Below are positions 1 through 9,683 of a DNA stretch of 64,000 nt, piece by piece. The first letter of the stretch is position 1; each line of letters starts with the position of its first letter. Origin of the DNA: Paractinoplanes rishiriensis (lineage in GTDB: Bacteria; Actinomycetota; Actinomycetes; Mycobacteriales; Micromonosporaceae); the NCBI RefSeq assembly GCF_016862375.1, contig NZ_BOMV01000087.1, positions 45,325 to 109,324 on the forward strand. Direction: 5' to 3'. A program made the translations under genes and the position numbers. The notes under the pieces were generated by a model that ran no database searches, had not been told where the DNA came from, and saw only the letters and a program-made list of their open reading frames with translations.

Positions 1-476
1 CGCATGATGCGCGGGTCGACGCTCAGCAGCGAGCGCGGAAAGGTCAGCATCGCGTACCGGTGCACGTTCTCGCGGCCGGGAATGCGGCCGGGTAGGTAGT
101 GCACGCGGAACGGCCGGGAGCTGTCGAAGACCGCGAGACCCCGGCGGGCCAGCGCCGCCTCCCGGCCGTCCTGGGTCATCAGGTCGGATCCGGTGAGATG
201 CACCATGATGCGGTAGATCTCCGGATCGGACCGCTTGATCATCCGAGGGGTGCGGTCGACCAGCGCGCCACCGTCGACGACGTGGGTGACCTGCGCAACC
301 GACACCGCGCCGAGGACGGCCGCCTCGAGCCGGTTGGCGCGGACCCGGGCGGACGGACCGGCCAGCTCGAACTCGAGCGGCACCGGCAGCGCAGCCAGCG
401 CCTCCCGGGTGTGGTCCAGCCGGTCAGCGGGCGCGACCGTGGTCGAATCCAGCACCAGGGGAGCCACGAAACCCAT
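1..476 (-). CDS. AraC-family regulator, N-terminal part (cut by window start)
   Basis: The 158 visible residues read as the N-terminal sensing domain of an AraC-type transcriptional activator (AraC_binding_2-like). Typical features are a short lead-in (MGFVAPLVLDS), a central YRIMVHLTGSD strand and the FDSSRPFRVHY stretch, followed by a segment ending SLLSVDPRIMR. The C-terminal double helix-turn-helix that would bind DNA lies outside the window. ATG at 476 is the first start in frame. The gene is divergent from the HEAT-like gene at 696, leaving about 220 bp in which I see no gene. Ligand and targets cannot be read from the sequence. Family call fairly sure; function otherwise open. Confidence 0.7.
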   Translation of the reverse strand, partial: MGFVAPLVLDSTTVAPADRLDHTREALAALPVPLEFELAGPSARVRANRLEAAVLGAVSVAQVTHVVDGGALVDRTPRMIKRSDPEIYRIMVHLTGSDLMTQDGREAALARRGLAVFDSSRPFRVHYLPGRIPGRENVHRYAMLTFPRSLLSVDPRIM

Positions 477-695
477 GGTAGCGACCGGTGCGGCGTGCGC
501 CGACGGACAAGTGGTCTGCGCCGGCAGGCAACCCTGATCCGGCCCGATGTCGGAGCATCGTCGGTGCGGCGGTCGTCATGGGGGCGGCCGCCGTCCACAG
601 GGGTGGGTCCGGTGCGGCCAACGGGGGACCCGCTGTGGACGCTTGCAGGAAAATTGGGGTCCCCGCCGATCTTCCGTATCCGGCATGATCCATGG

Positions 696-1298
696 GTGGA
701 CGCGGATTGGAGCCGGTGGCGGCAGGAGATCTTCGGAGACCCGTACCTGGTCTGGCATGACGGCCCGGACTTCTCCGCCATGCTGGCGGCCGCCCGGTAT
801 GACCCCGCCCACGTGGCCCGGATGCTACGGGCTGGCCTGGACGCCGGGGATTCGCTGGCCGCGCAGGCGTTCGCCCAGCTGGCCGAGGAGGGCCTGGCGC
901 CGGCCGACACCGTCGATCTGCTGCGCCGCGCGGCCGTGCCGGCGGACGGTGAGTTGCTGATCCGCATCGCCGAGGCGCTGTACGTGCTGACCGCCGACCC
1001 GTCCTGGTCCGGCCACATCGTCCGGGTGCTGCGCGACGGCGACTCGGAGTTCGTCCGGCTCGACGCGGCCATCGCGCTGGCCAACTTCCCGCCCTCGCCG
1101 GCCCTGGTCACCGCGCTGGCCGAGGCGGTCAACGACACCGCCTACCTGGTCCGCTACCACTCCGCCACCACCTTGATCAAATACGCCGGCGGGATGAGCC
1201 GGTTCGGCGACGGCCCGGCCCTGTTCGCCAAGATCACGAGCGAGGACCCGGCGCAGTGGCGGCTGGCCGCCGACGAGCTGGCCGCCCACGTGCGGTAA
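696..1298 (+). CDS. HEAT-repeat-like protein, hypothetical
   Basis: Predicted 200 residues, start taken as GTG at 696 (MDADWSRWRQEIF). The frame stays open far upstream, but that part is low-complexity Arg/Gly sequence of shadow type, so I shortened it. The protein is made of paired amphipathic helices: LLRRAAVPADGELLIRIAEALY, then SEFVRLDAAIALANFP, then TAYLVRYHSATTLIKYAGG. This is the spacing of HEAT/Armadillo-like repeats, about 3-4 units. Such proteins are usually adaptor scaffolds. There is no signal peptide or membrane helix. No partner gene is evident; it stands alone, divergent from the AraC gene. Function unknown. Confidence 0.6.
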   Translation: MDADWSRWRQEIFGDPYLVWHDGPDFSAMLAAARYDPAHVARMLRAGLDAGDSLAAQAFAQLAEEGLAPADTVDLLRRAAVPADGELLIRIAEALYVLTADPSWSGHIVRVLRDGDSEFVRLDAAIALANFPPSPALVTALAEAVNDTAYLVRYHSATTLIKYAGGMSRFGDGPALFAKITSEDPAQWRLAADELAAHVR

Positions 1299-1619
1299 AA
1301 GCGGGTTCGACTCTCCGCGTTGCCACTTTGCACGATGCCCGCACCCGGCATCGGCTCGAACGGCTTCGACTCGTCCCGACTTTGTGGATTTGCTGTCCCG
1401 CGGCGTGAGCCTTGTTGGCGATCGTGGGGATTGGTGCTCGCTCGTGAGGCTTTCTGCGTGGATCGGGGGTTTGCACGGACCACCATCCCGCCCTTGTCGT
1501 CCCGTGATGCAGCAGCCCGCCGAACATCGCGCCCCCACCACACCAAGAAGAAGACTCTCGTTGCCGGAATTCGACAAGATCGGTGAAGGTGGGCCGGCCC
1601 CGGTGTCGTGGCAACGGGC
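1299..1619. other. 321-bp intergenic region, no gene seen
   Basis: This region lies between the convergent 3' ends of the HEAT-like gene and the TetR gene. The first 30 bases (1303-1328) contain a T-arm-like string (GGGTTCGACTC) but no full tRNA can be folded around it. The middle has mixed G/T-rich sequence with lower coding character. No convincing start, ribosome site or terminator hairpin was found. Confidence 0.5.
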
Positions 1620-2357
1620 TTATTGGCGACTGATCAGGGCCTCTACGCCGTCCAGCAGCAAGGTTAGGCCGAAGGTGAAGTCGGCGTCGTCGATCCACTG
1701 GTCGTTGCGGCCGAAACCGTTGGCTTGCACCGCGGCGGTCAGGGCCGGGTAGCCGTTCGGGTCCAGCACCTCGGTCAGCACGGCGCTGTAGCCCGCCATC
1801 CCGGCCATCGGATCGTCGCCGGTGGACGCGGTGGTGGTGGTCAGCGCGTGTGCCAGGGTCGCCTGCTGGGCTGCGTACCCGGTCAGGGTTGTCACGATGT
1901 TGATTTTCTCTCCGGGGTCGAGACCGGTGTCGTCGAGGGCGGCCAGCGCGCGGTCGAGCCAGCGCAGTGATCGTGGGCCGGCCGGTGGGGAGTGCTGCCC
2001 GAGGGAAAGTAGCCAGGGTCGGCTCAGCAGGTAGTTGCGGTTCGCCGTGGTCCAGTCGGTCAGGTACGGGCGCCAGGCGCGCCCGTCGAGCGGTGGCGGT
2101 TCCGGTGCGGCGGCGTCGGCCATGACGATCAGCAGGTCGTCCTTGCTGCCGGCGTAGCGGTAGAGCGACATGGTGGCCACCCCGACCTCGGCCGCGACGC
2201 TCGCCATGGTCACCCCGTCGAGGCCGTCCCGGTCGGCGATCCGGATCGCGGCCTCGACGATGCGGGGCAGGTCCAGGCTGGGCCGCGGGCCGCGTCTCGG
2301 GAGCTCCTCGCGGCCCCACATGCGGGCTATCACGGCAGGTAACGGGGTTTCCGGCAC
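1620..2357 (-). CDS. TetR-family transcriptional repressor (TetR_C_1 type)
   Basis: Predicted 245 residues. The DNA-binding domain is in the first about 80 residues: LPRIVEAAIRIADRDGLDG, VTMASVAAEVGVATMSLYRY, AGSKDDLLIVMAD, the standard three-helix TetR pattern with LYRY in the recognition helix. The remaining 160 residues are helical and match the TetR_C_1 class of ligand-binding domains. GTG at 2357 is chosen because AAGGAG sits about 8 bases upstream. It is divergent from the DUF418 membrane protein, and a 27-bp inverted repeat lies between the two starts. The simplest reading is a repressor controlling itself and that membrane protein. The ligand is unknown. Confidence 0.9.
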   Translation of the reverse strand: MPETPLPAVIARMWGREELPRRGPRPSLDLPRIVEAAIRIADRDGLDGVTMASVAAEVGVATMSLYRYAGSKDDLLIVMADAAAPEPPPLDGRAWRPYLTDWTTANRNYLLSRPWLLSLGQHSPPAGPRSLRWLDRALAALDDTGLDPGEKINIVTTLTGYAAQQATLAHALTTTTASTGDDPMAGMAGYSAVLTEVLDPNGYPALTAAVQANGFGRNDQWIDDADFTFGLTLLLDGVEALISRQ

Positions 2358-2369
2358 GGCGGAATCTCC

Positions 2370-2400
2370 TTGCTACAAAAAACTCTGTATCTCGTATAGT
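2370..2400 (+). promoter_or_regulatory. Candidate promoter of the DUF418 gene
   Basis: TTGCTA (2370-2375) and TATAGT (2395-2400), separated by 19 bases, form a plausible sigma-70-type promoter for the gene starting at 2432. The -10 box lies inside the inverted repeat 2386-2412, so a repressor bound there would block it. Confidence 0.5.
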
Positions 2401-2412
2401 GTATGCGATACA
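2386..2412. promoter_or_regulatory. 27-bp inverted repeat, candidate TetR operator
   Basis: Arms TGTATCTCGTATA and TGTATGCGATACA face each other around a single G at 2399 and match at 10 of 13 positions. The outer part TGTATC/GATACA is perfect. The repeat lies in the short intergenic region between the divergent TetR gene and the DUF418 gene and overlaps the candidate -10 box. Its size and symmetry fit a TetR dimer or pair of dimers. Binding by the neighbouring regulator is inferred. Confidence 0.7.
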
Positions 2413-2431
2413 TAGTTACGGGGAGGATCTG

Positions 2432-3610
2432 TTGAGAGTTCTGAACGTAGACGCGGTACGCGGGTTCGCGTTATTCGGGATCTTCGCGGTGAACGTGACC
2501 TTCATGGCGTCCGGCTATCCGGGCAACCTGGTGACCGACCCGGCCTTCGACTCGGCGGTCGACCACGCGGTGCGCATGCTGTCGTCGGTGCTCATCGACA
2601 TGAAGTTCTACGTGCTGTTCTCGTTCCTGTTCGGGTACAGCTTCACGCTTCAGATGGGCGCGGCCTTCCCGGCGCGCACGCTGCGCCGGCTCGGCGGCCT
2701 GTTCGCGCTGGGCGCGCTGCACACGGTCTTTCTCTACGGCGGCGACATCCTGACCACGTACGCGATCGCCGGTCTTGCCCTGTTCTTCCTGCGGAACGTG
2801 CGGGACCGCACCGCCATCCGGATCGCGCTGGCCCTGTACGCGGTCGTGCTGCTCAGCATGATCGCGAGCGGGCTGCTGGTGGACCGGTCGGCGTTCCTGC
2901 CCAGTGAGGCGGAGGCGCTGGCCAACGGCGCGGCCGCGACCCAGGCGCTGCTCGGCGGCTGGAGTGCGAACATCGGCGAGCACCTGGCCGGGCTGCCGCT
3001 GCTGATCCTCCAGGCGGTGACCCTGCAGGGCCCGACCGCGCTGGCCCTGTTCCTACTCGGCATGGTCGCCGGGCGCCGCCAATGGCTGTCCGGGGTGCGC
3101 GGCGACGAGCCGGTCCTGCGCCGGATCCAGGCGATCGGCTTTCCGGTCGGGCTGCTCGGCGGCATCGTGTACGCGGCGAGCGGCGGCAACGGCAACACGC
3201 TCGCGGTGGCGGCCAGCGTCGCGACGGCACCGCTGCTGGCGGCCGCGTACGTGGCCACCCTGCTGCGAATGGCGGTGGTCCGGGAACCGCTTGCCCCGGC
3301 CGGCCGGATGGCGCTAACCAATTATCTGGGCCAGTCGGTGATCGGGCTGATCGTGTTCACCGGGATCGGGTTCGGGCTGGCCGGGGAGTTTTCGCCGCTC
3401 GGGCTGTTCGGCTTCGTGCTGGTGGTGTTCGGGGGTCAGCTGGTGGTCAGTGCACTGTGGATGCGGCGATTCCGGTACGGGCCGATGGAGTGGGTGTTGC
3501 GGTGGGTGACTTACGGGCGCCGGCCGGCGCTGCTGCTTCTCACCCGCGAGCCGGCCGCTGCCGGGGCGCCGGACCACGGTTCCACCACAGGCTCAGGCCC
3601 ACCCCGCTGA
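2432..3610 (+). CDS. DUF418-family integral membrane protein
   Basis: Predicted 392 residues. TTG at 2432 is preferred because GGGAGG lies 5 bases upstream; an earlier GTG at 2399 would put the start inside the operator. The protein opens with RVLNVDAVRGFALFGIFAVNV, the hallmark D..RGFALxGI..N of DUF418 proteins, and has about eight to ten hydrophobic helices through the C-terminal half, with the conserved GRMALTNYLGQS segment and GPMEWVLRWVTYG near the end. The family's biochemical role is not known; several members are repressor-controlled membrane proteins. The last 71 bases overlap the 3' end of the convergent VWA gene. Confidence 0.85.
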   Translation: MRVLNVDAVRGFALFGIFAVNVTFMASGYPGNLVTDPAFDSAVDHAVRMLSSVLIDMKFYVLFSFLFGYSFTLQMGAAFPARTLRRLGGLFALGALHTVFLYGGDILTTYAIAGLALFFLRNVRDRTAIRIALALYAVVLLSMIASGLLVDRSAFLPSEAEALANGAAATQALLGGWSANIGEHLAGLPLLILQAVTLQGPTALALFLLGMVAGRRQWLSGVRGDEPVLRRIQAIGFPVGLLGGIVYAASGGNGNTLAVAASVATAPLLAAAYVATLLRMAVVREPLAPAGRMALTNYLGQSVIGLIVFTGIGFGLAGEFSPLGLFGFVLVVFGGQLVVSALWMRRFRYGPMEWVLRWVTYGRRPALLLLTREPAAAGAPDHGSTTGSGPPR

Positions 3611-4625
3611 ACGCCAGCAGCACCGCGACCAGCACGAACCAGACCGTGACCTCGGCCTCCTCCTCGTGCAGGCCGATCTCCTTGGGCAGGTCGCCGAGCA
3701 CGTCGGCCAGCTGGTCGGCGTCTTCGGCCCGGAAGTAGCGGCCGCCGGTGGTGTCGGCGACCTGGTTGAGCGCCGCCTCGTCGATCTCGCGGTTGCCGCC
3801 GCCGCCGCGGAGGCCGCCGCCCGGCCGTCCGAAACCGCCGCCGCCGAACGCCGAGTCGCCGCTGACCTGGTCCGGCGTGCAAATCATCTGCCCCGGCTCG
3901 GTGGTGCCGAAGCCGATCGTGAACACCCGCAGCCGGCGGGCCGCGGCCTGCTCGGCAGCCTCGGCCGGGTCGACGCCGGTGGTGTTCGAGCCGTCGGTGA
4001 GCACCACGATGGTGTCCGGTTCGTAGCCGGCGCCCGCCTCGGGCGGCGCGTCACCGAGGTCGACGCCGGTGGCGGCCACGTTCGGGTTGGACTCGGCGAT
4101 CGCGTCGATCGAGGTGAGGATGGCCTGCCCGATCGCGGTGCCGCGGGCCGTCTTGAGGGTGGCGATCGCGTCGAGCAGGGCGTCCTTGTCGGTGGTGGGC
4201 GGCACCAGCAGGCCGGCGATGCCGGAGAACGCGACCAGGCCGATCCGGGTGCCGTCGTTCTGCGACTCGACGAAGTTGCGGGCCGCGTCGACCGCGACCG
4301 CGAGCCGGTTCGGCGGCACATCGGTGTTGCACATCGAGCCGGAGACGTCGATGGCGAGCAGGATCGACGTGTTGTTGGACGGCACCGCGACGGTCGCCTG
4401 CGGGCGGGCCAGGGCGGCGGCCAGCACCACCAGCCCGGCCAGGAAGAGCGCGACCGGGATGCGCCGGCGCCAGGACGTGCGGCCGGGCAGCGCGGCCCGG
4501 ATCAGCGCGACGCTCGAGACGGTGACCGCCGATCGCTTGCGCCGCCGGTTCAGCCACCAGCGTGCGGCCAGCAGCAGCGGTACGACCAGCAGCGCGGTGA
4601 GGGCCCAGGGCCAGCTGAGCGACAT
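3540..4625 (-). CDS. VWA-domain membrane protein (BatA/BatB-like), second copy
   Basis: Predicted 361 residues. Two N-terminal helices (about 5-22 and 55-73), a von Willebrand factor A domain at about 85-290 with the metal-site motif DVSGS and a later VLTDGSNTTG, a Gly-rich loop, then a C-terminal helix (VWFVLVAVLLAFSGVGLSL). This is the BatA/B topology, with the VWA domain outside the membrane between anchors. It is the last gene of the protease-MoxR-DUF58-VWA-VWA operon; its ATG overlaps the upstream TGA by one base. In related operons, MoxR chaperones and VWA proteins act together on membrane or envelope targets. The exact substrate is unknown. The 3' end overlaps the DUF418 gene by 71 bases. 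Confidence 0.85.
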   Translation of the reverse strand: MSLSWPWALTALLVVPLLLAARWWLNRRRKRSAVTVSSVALIRAALPGRTSWRRRIPVALFLAGLVVLAAALARPQATVAVPSNNTSILLAIDVSGSMCNTDVPPNRLAVAVDAARNFVESQNDGTRIGLVAFSGIAGLLVPPTTDKDALLDAIATLKTARGTAIGQAILTSIDAIAESNPNVAATGVDLGDAPPEAGAGYEPDTIVVLTDGSNTTGVDPAEAAEQAAARRLRVFTIGFGTTEPGQMICTPDQVSGDSAFGGGGFGRPGGGLRGGGGNREIDEAALNQVADTTGGRYFRAEDADQLADVLGDLPKEIGLHEEEAEVTVWFVLVAVLLAFSGVGLSLWWNRGPAPRQRPARG

Positions 4626-5608
4626 CAGACGATCCTTCCGTGCCAGCGGGTGCTCAGCAGTGCGCCGAGCGCCAGCAGCAGCAGGGCGGCGCCGGCGAAC
4701 GGCGCGGTCAGCTCGACCGGCTCCTTCTTGCTGGTCAGCCGCAGGTCGATGGACTTCGTCGTGTCGGCGAGCGTGGCGGCGTCGCCGGCCTGCAGGTAGG
4801 TGCCGCCGGTGGTCTGCGCGACCGTGGTCAGCAGTTCCTCGTTGAGCGCGGTGCTCAGCTGGAACCCGTCGACCTCGACCGCGGCGCCCTTGGCCGTGCC
4901 GACGCCGACGGTCTGGATGCGTACGCCCGCGGCCGCGGCCAGCTCGGCGGCGGCCGTGACGTCCGGTCCGCCGGTTTCCTCGCCGTCCGAGAAGACCACG
5001 ATCGTCGCCGACGGCCAGTACCCGAGTTCGTCGGTGACCGGCGGCTCACCTTCCTCGGGCAAGCTGACCGGCTTGCCGGTGATGGTGCCGAGGGCCACCA
5101 GGATGGCCTGCCCCAGCGAAGTGCCGCCGCCCGGCTTGGCCCGGTTGATCGCGGCCACCGCGGCCGGGTGGTCGTCGGTCGGTGCCTGGGTCATCAGGGC
5201 CTGGTCACCGAAGACGATCACGCCGACGTCGACCGAATCGGGTTGCTCCTCGACGAATCCGGTGGCGGCGGCCTGCGCGGCGGCCAGCCGGCTGGGTGTG
5301 ACGTCGGCGGCCGACATGCTGTTCGAGATGTCGAATGCGAGCACCACGGTGCCGGCCACCCGGGGCACGGCCACCTCGGCGTGCGGCCGGGCCAGGCCGA
5401 CCAGCAGCACCGGCAGGGCGGCCAGCAGCAGCGCGTACGGCAGGTGGCGGCGGATCGCGGCCCGGCGGGACCCGCCGCCGGCCAGGGTGCCGAAGCCGGC
5501 CGCTCGCAGCGCGACGTTGCGCCGTTTCTGGAGCGCCACGTAGAACGCGATCGCGCCCGCCGTGATCAGCGCGGCCACCGCGAGGATGAGCGGGTAGAGG
5601 AAGCTCAC
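4625..5608 (-). CDS. VWA-domain membrane protein (BatA/BatB-like), first copy
   Basis: Predicted 327 residues. GTG at 5608 is preferred: GGAGG is properly spaced and the GTGA start-stop overlap with the DUF58 gene indicates translational coupling. The frame runs further upstream but only as shadow sequence. Order: helix at about 5-25 (YPLILAVAALITAGAIAFYV), helix at about 58-75, VWA domain with DISNSMSAAD (metal site DxSxS) and later VVFSDGEETGG, C-terminal helix ending LLSTRWHGRIV. It is similar in layout to the next gene, so the pair probably arose by duplication and may form a heteromer. Partner ATPase is the MoxR protein two genes upstream. Confidence 0.85.
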   Translation of the reverse strand: MSFLYPLILAVAALITAGAIAFYVALQKRRNVALRAAGFGTLAGGGSRRAAIRRHLPYALLLAALPVLLVGLARPHAEVAVPRVAGTVVLAFDISNSMSAADVTPSRLAAAQAAATGFVEEQPDSVDVGVIVFGDQALMTQAPTDDHPAAVAAINRAKPGGGTSLGQAILVALGTITGKPVSLPEEGEPPVTDELGYWPSATIVVFSDGEETGGPDVTAAAELAAAAGVRIQTVGVGTAKGAAVEVDGFQLSTALNEELLTTVAQTTGGTYLQAGDAATLADTTKSIDLRLTSKKEPVELTAPFAGAALLLLALGALLSTRWHGRIV

Positions 5609-6489
5609 CGGCGCCTCCGTCCGGAGCGGCGGACCATGTCGACGAGCGCGGACAGCAGGTCCTGGTCGGTGGTGATCCGGTGCGCGTCGACGCCGGCCTT
5701 GCGCATGGCACCGGCGAGTGCCGCCTCGCGCTCGTTCACCTGGCCGGCCAGCCGGTCGCGCAGCAGCGGGTCGCTGGTGTCGACCAGCAACTGCTCGCCG
5801 GTCTCGGCGTCCTCGACCAGGATCAGGCCGAGATCGGGCAGGTCGAGCTCGGCCGGGTCGACCACCCGGATCACCACCACCTCGTGCCGGTGGGTGAGCA
5901 TGGCCAGCGGGCGGTCCCAGTCGGTTTCGCCGATGAAGTCGGACATGAGGAAGATCAGGCTGCGCCGTCGCGTCGTGGTGACCGCGGCCAGCCGCAGCAT
6001 GGCGGCCAGGTCGGTGGTGGCGCCCTGGCGGCCGGGGGACGGCGGACGCATCAGCTCGCGGGCGATGCGCAGCGTCTGGTCGCGGCCGGTGCGCGGCGGG
6101 ATCACCTGCTGGCGGTGGTTGTCGTAGAGGATGGCGCCGACCCGGTTGCCGCCCTGCCCGACCAGCCGGGCCAGGCTGACCGCGAGCTCGGTGGCGGTCG
6201 ACTCCTTGCCCGCCGCCTGGCCGAATCTCATCGAGGCGGACCGGTCGACGACCAGCCAGGCGGTCATCTCGCGGTCCTCGGTGTACTGCCGGATGTACGG
6301 CTCGTCGAGACGGGCCGTGACGTTCCAGTCGATGTGCCGGACGTCGTCCTCCGGCACGTACGCCCGCAGGTCGGTGAAGTCGATCCCGGTGCCGTGCCAC
6401 ACCGTGCGATAGGCGCCCTGGAGACGCCCGTCGAGGCGCCGCCCGAGTTTCCACTCGAGGCGTCGCAGCAGCCGGTCGGGAGCCGTCAT
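5605..6489 (-). CDS. DUF58 domain protein
   Basis: Predicted 294 residues, soluble. It carries the DUF58 signature GTGIDFTDLRAYVPEDDVRHIDWNVTAR, i.e. the usual G..DF...R.Y..GDD.R.IDW motif, at about 33-60. A VWA-like fold follows with VVDRSASM (D.S.S metal-site type) and LIFLMSDFIGE. DUF58 proteins nearly always sit directly downstream of moxR, as here (3-base gap), and are thought to work with the ATPase. The GTGA overlap couples it to the first VWA gene. ATG at 6489 is the only sensible start. Confidence 0.9.
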   Translation of the reverse strand: MTAPDRLLRRLEWKLGRRLDGRLQGAYRTVWHGTGIDFTDLRAYVPEDDVRHIDWNVTARLDEPYIRQYTEDREMTAWLVVDRSASMRFGQAAGKESTATELAVSLARLVGQGGNRVGAILYDNHRQQVIPPRTGRDQTLRIARELMRPPSPGRQGATTDLAAMLRLAAVTTTRRRSLIFLMSDFIGETDWDRPLAMLTHRHEVVVIRVVDPAELDLPDLGLILVEDAETGEQLLVDTSDPLLRDRLAGQVNEREAALAGAMRKAGVDAHRITTDQDLLSALVDMVRRSGRRRR

Positions 6490-6492
6490 GGG

Positions 6493-7485
<993 letters not shown>

Positions 7486-7511
7486 GAGCCGTCCTTCGGT
7501 GTGTCGATGAT

Positions 7512-8369
7512 CTACAGCGGGGGAGCCTGGCCGGTGCCCTCGCCCGCGCCCAGGGCCGCCCCGATCGGGACGGCGAAGCCGATGCCGATGAAGGTGCCCG
7601 CCTCGGTCGGGTTGGCCAGGGCGATCACGATGCCGATCACCTCGGCCCGGTCGTTGAGCAGCGGCCCGCCGGAACTGCCCGGGTTGACCGCCGCGTCGAA
7701 CTGGATCAGCCCGGTCACGTCGCCGCCGGCGTCGCGGGACATCACCCGGTTGAGCCCGGAGACGACACCGCTGGTGGTGCTCGCGGTGAGGCCGAGCGGG
7801 TTGCCGATCGCCACCACGTCGTCGCCGATGCCGGCACCGCCGCCGAGGGTGGCGGGCACCAGCGTCTCGGGCAGTTTCGCCGGGGTGAGGGTGGCGATGT
7901 CCTGTTTGGCGTCGGCGCTGGCCACCTGGGCGGCCGCGGACGTGCCGTCGGTGTAGGTCACCCTGATCGATTTCGCGCCGCTGACCACGTGTGCCGCGGT
8001 GAGGATGGTGCCGTCGGCGTTCACGATGACGCCGGTGCCGGTCGCCGACTCGGCCATCGAGCGACCGTTGGCCGAGCCGCCGCCGCTGGTCTGGATCAGG
8101 ACGACCGAGGGCAGCAGCGTCTGGTAGACCTCGGCAACGCTCAGCGGACCGTCCGATGCGGACGGTGATGGCTTGGCCGCGGTGACGCTGGGTGACTGCC
8201 CGCCGCCCCCGTCGCGGACGACCACGACCGCGGTGATCGCCACGGCCCAGATCGCAACGGCGCCGATCAGCACACGACGACGCAGTTCAGGCGTGTACCA
8301 CTGGCGTTTCGGCTCGTCCGGCGCGGGGGGCGGTGCCTGGTCACCCTCCACACCGAGCGACGTGATCAC
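7512..8369 (-). CDS. Membrane-anchored trypsin-like serine protease (HtrA/DegP-like, no PDZ)
   Basis: Predicted 285 residues. A short cytoplasmic N-terminus, one helix at about 33-51, a Ser/Pro linker, then a trypsin-like domain with the complete triad: His127 (TAAHVV), Asp157 (KQDIATL) and Ser233 (NPGSSGGPL). There is no PDZ domain; the chain ends soon after the protease fold with GFAVPIG. It is the first gene of the MoxR/DUF58/VWA operon. It probably degrades or processes proteins on the outer face of the membrane. The operon promoter must lie in the 183-bp gap before the HAF-like gene. Confidence 0.88.
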   Translation of the reverse strand: MITSLGVEGDQAPPPAPDEPKRQWYTPELRRRVLIGAVAIWAVAITAVVVVRDGGGGQSPSVTAAKPSPSASDGPLSVAEVYQTLLPSVVLIQTSGGGSANGRSMAESATGTGVIVNADGTILTAAHVVSGAKSIRVTYTDGTSAAAQVASADAKQDIATLTPAKLPETLVPATLGGGAGIGDDVVAIGNPLGLTASTTSGVVSGLNRVMSRDAGGDVTGLIQFDAAVNPGSSGGPLLNDRAEVIGIVIALANPTEAGTFIGIGFAVPIGAALGAGEGTGQAPPL

Positions 8370-8552
8370 GGCACGACCGCCACAGTGTGCATCCTTCGAC
8401 TGTAGGAGCGTTTTCTCAGAGTTGCCCGGGAGAAGCCTGTCCGTTTGCGGTACGCGAGACCACCGTTCGGCACGGAAAACGGAATTATCCGGACGACCCC
8501 GTGCCGAGGCGGCACTCCTCTGTACGTCCGGAGAGGCGGCTTGGTTCGCCGG

Positions 8553-9683
8553 TCAGCACTGCCAGACGTACGGCCCCAGGTTTTTTCCGTCTTTTCCGGT
8601 CACGTGACCGGCCACCAGCCCGGTGTCCGAGACCGCCTGGGCGCTGGCGGTGCCACCCTTCGGCACCGGCAGGACGAGCCGCTCACTGCCCCGGTGGACC
8701 GCCCCCTCGCCGACGATCCAGCCGTCCGCGTTGGTCGCGGTGGCCGGACCGAGTGCCTCCCGGTCCACCACCCGGGTGATCAGCCTGCCGGTCCGGATGT
8801 CCCACCGCGTCGCGGCCTCGTCCGGCCAGAGGCCGCCGACGGCGACGTCGTCCTGCGCGGCATAGGCGGCCGCGGTCTGGCCGTCCGGCACCTCGAGCTT
8901 GCGGCCGTTGCCCTGCTGGTCCCAGGCGTACCCGGCGACGGCCTGCCCGTCCTCGTACATGGCGCCGACGACCGTGCCGTCATCGGTGATGTCGTGTACC
9001 TGCGCGCCCTCGGGCAGCGGCAGCCGGGTCGACGAGGGCGAGCCGCTCTCCCACACGACGGCGTAACTGTCCCCGCCGCCCTTCGGCTTGACGTTGATGA
9101 CCACGTCGCCGCCGGCGTTGACCGCCGGTTCCGGGAACGGGTGCATGTCGCCCTCGGGGAGTTGCAGTGCCGTGTACCCGCCGTTCTCGTACCGGAAAAC
9201 TTCGCTCGTCTTGCCATCGGAGATCAGCCCGACCACCACGCCCTCGGCGTTGACCGCGGTCGCCTGCCGCGACGCCGACCCGCCGACCGGCATGGCCTCG
9301 GCCTTGCCGTCGGCCCACCGGATCGGGCGGAAGTCCTGCCCCACGGTGCCGTTGCCGACTACGTACCGGCCGGTCGGATCCACCCCCTCGACCGTGACAC
9401 CCACCACCCCGGCAGGCGCCGGGAGTTTGCTGGCCTGGCAAGCCACCGGGGTGGCCGGCGCCACCGGCAGCACCGGCTTCTCGGGCGGCTGCGCCCGGTT
9501 CCGGGTGAGCACCGAGGGCACCCCCACCAGCACCGTCACGGCCAGGGCGACACCCACCGCGGCCTGACCGGAGCGCCGGCGGACCACACGCCGGCGTCCG
9601 GCCCGGAGCACCGAGTCCACCCCGAGGCGACTCGGCGGCACCTCCGCCGTGGCGAACCGCTCCCGCAGTTCCTGCTCGTTCAC
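8553..9683 (-). CDS. Single-pass membrane protein with HAF-like extracellular repeats
   Basis: Predicted 376 residues. GTG at 9683 is chosen from the GTGA overlap with the sigma-factor gene and an upstream GAGGAA. The N-terminal about 50 residues are cytoplasmic (VNEQELRERFATAEVPPS), followed by one helix (AAVGVALAVTVLVGVPSVL). The outside part contains imperfect repeats of the type AVNAEGVVVG, ITDDGTVVGAMYEDG, ATNADGWIVGEG and SDTGLVAGH, the pattern of HAF (xxINxxGxVVG) repeats that form a propeller-like fold. Position and topology suggest a membrane partner or anti-sigma-like sensor for the SigE-type factor, although no zinc anti-sigma motif is visible. Confidence 0.75.
   Translation of the reverse strand: MNEQELRERFATAEVPPSRLGVDSVLRAGRRRVVRRRSGQAAVGVALAVTVLVGVPSVLTRNRAQPPEKPVLPVAPATPVACQASKLPAPAGVVGVTVEGVDPTGRYVVGNGTVGQDFRPIRWADGKAEAMPVGGSASRQATAVNAEGVVVGLISDGKTSEVFRYENGGYTALQLPEGDMHPFPEPAVNAGGDVVINVKPKGGGDSYAVVWESGSPSSTRLPLPEGAQVHDITDDGTVVGAMYEDGQAVAGYAWDQQGNGRKLEVPDGQTAAAYAAQDDVAVGGLWPDEAATRWDIRTGRLITRVVDREALGPATATNADGWIVGEGAVHRGSERLVLPVPKGGTASAQAVSDTGLVAGHVTGKDGKNLGPYVWQC

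Noticed and set aside
99..695. Upstream extension of the HEAT-like protein frame
   Set aside because: It overlaps the AraC gene on the other strand and is low-complexity; the protein-like part starts at about 696.
1240..1330. Possible tRNA 3' end near 1303-1328 (GGGTTCGACTC and a potential acceptor pairing with AGTGGCG at about 1253)
   Set aside because: The T-stem cannot form five pairs (two mismatches), no anticodon arm with a seven-base loop fits, and the would-be 5' half lies inside the HEAT-like coding sequence.
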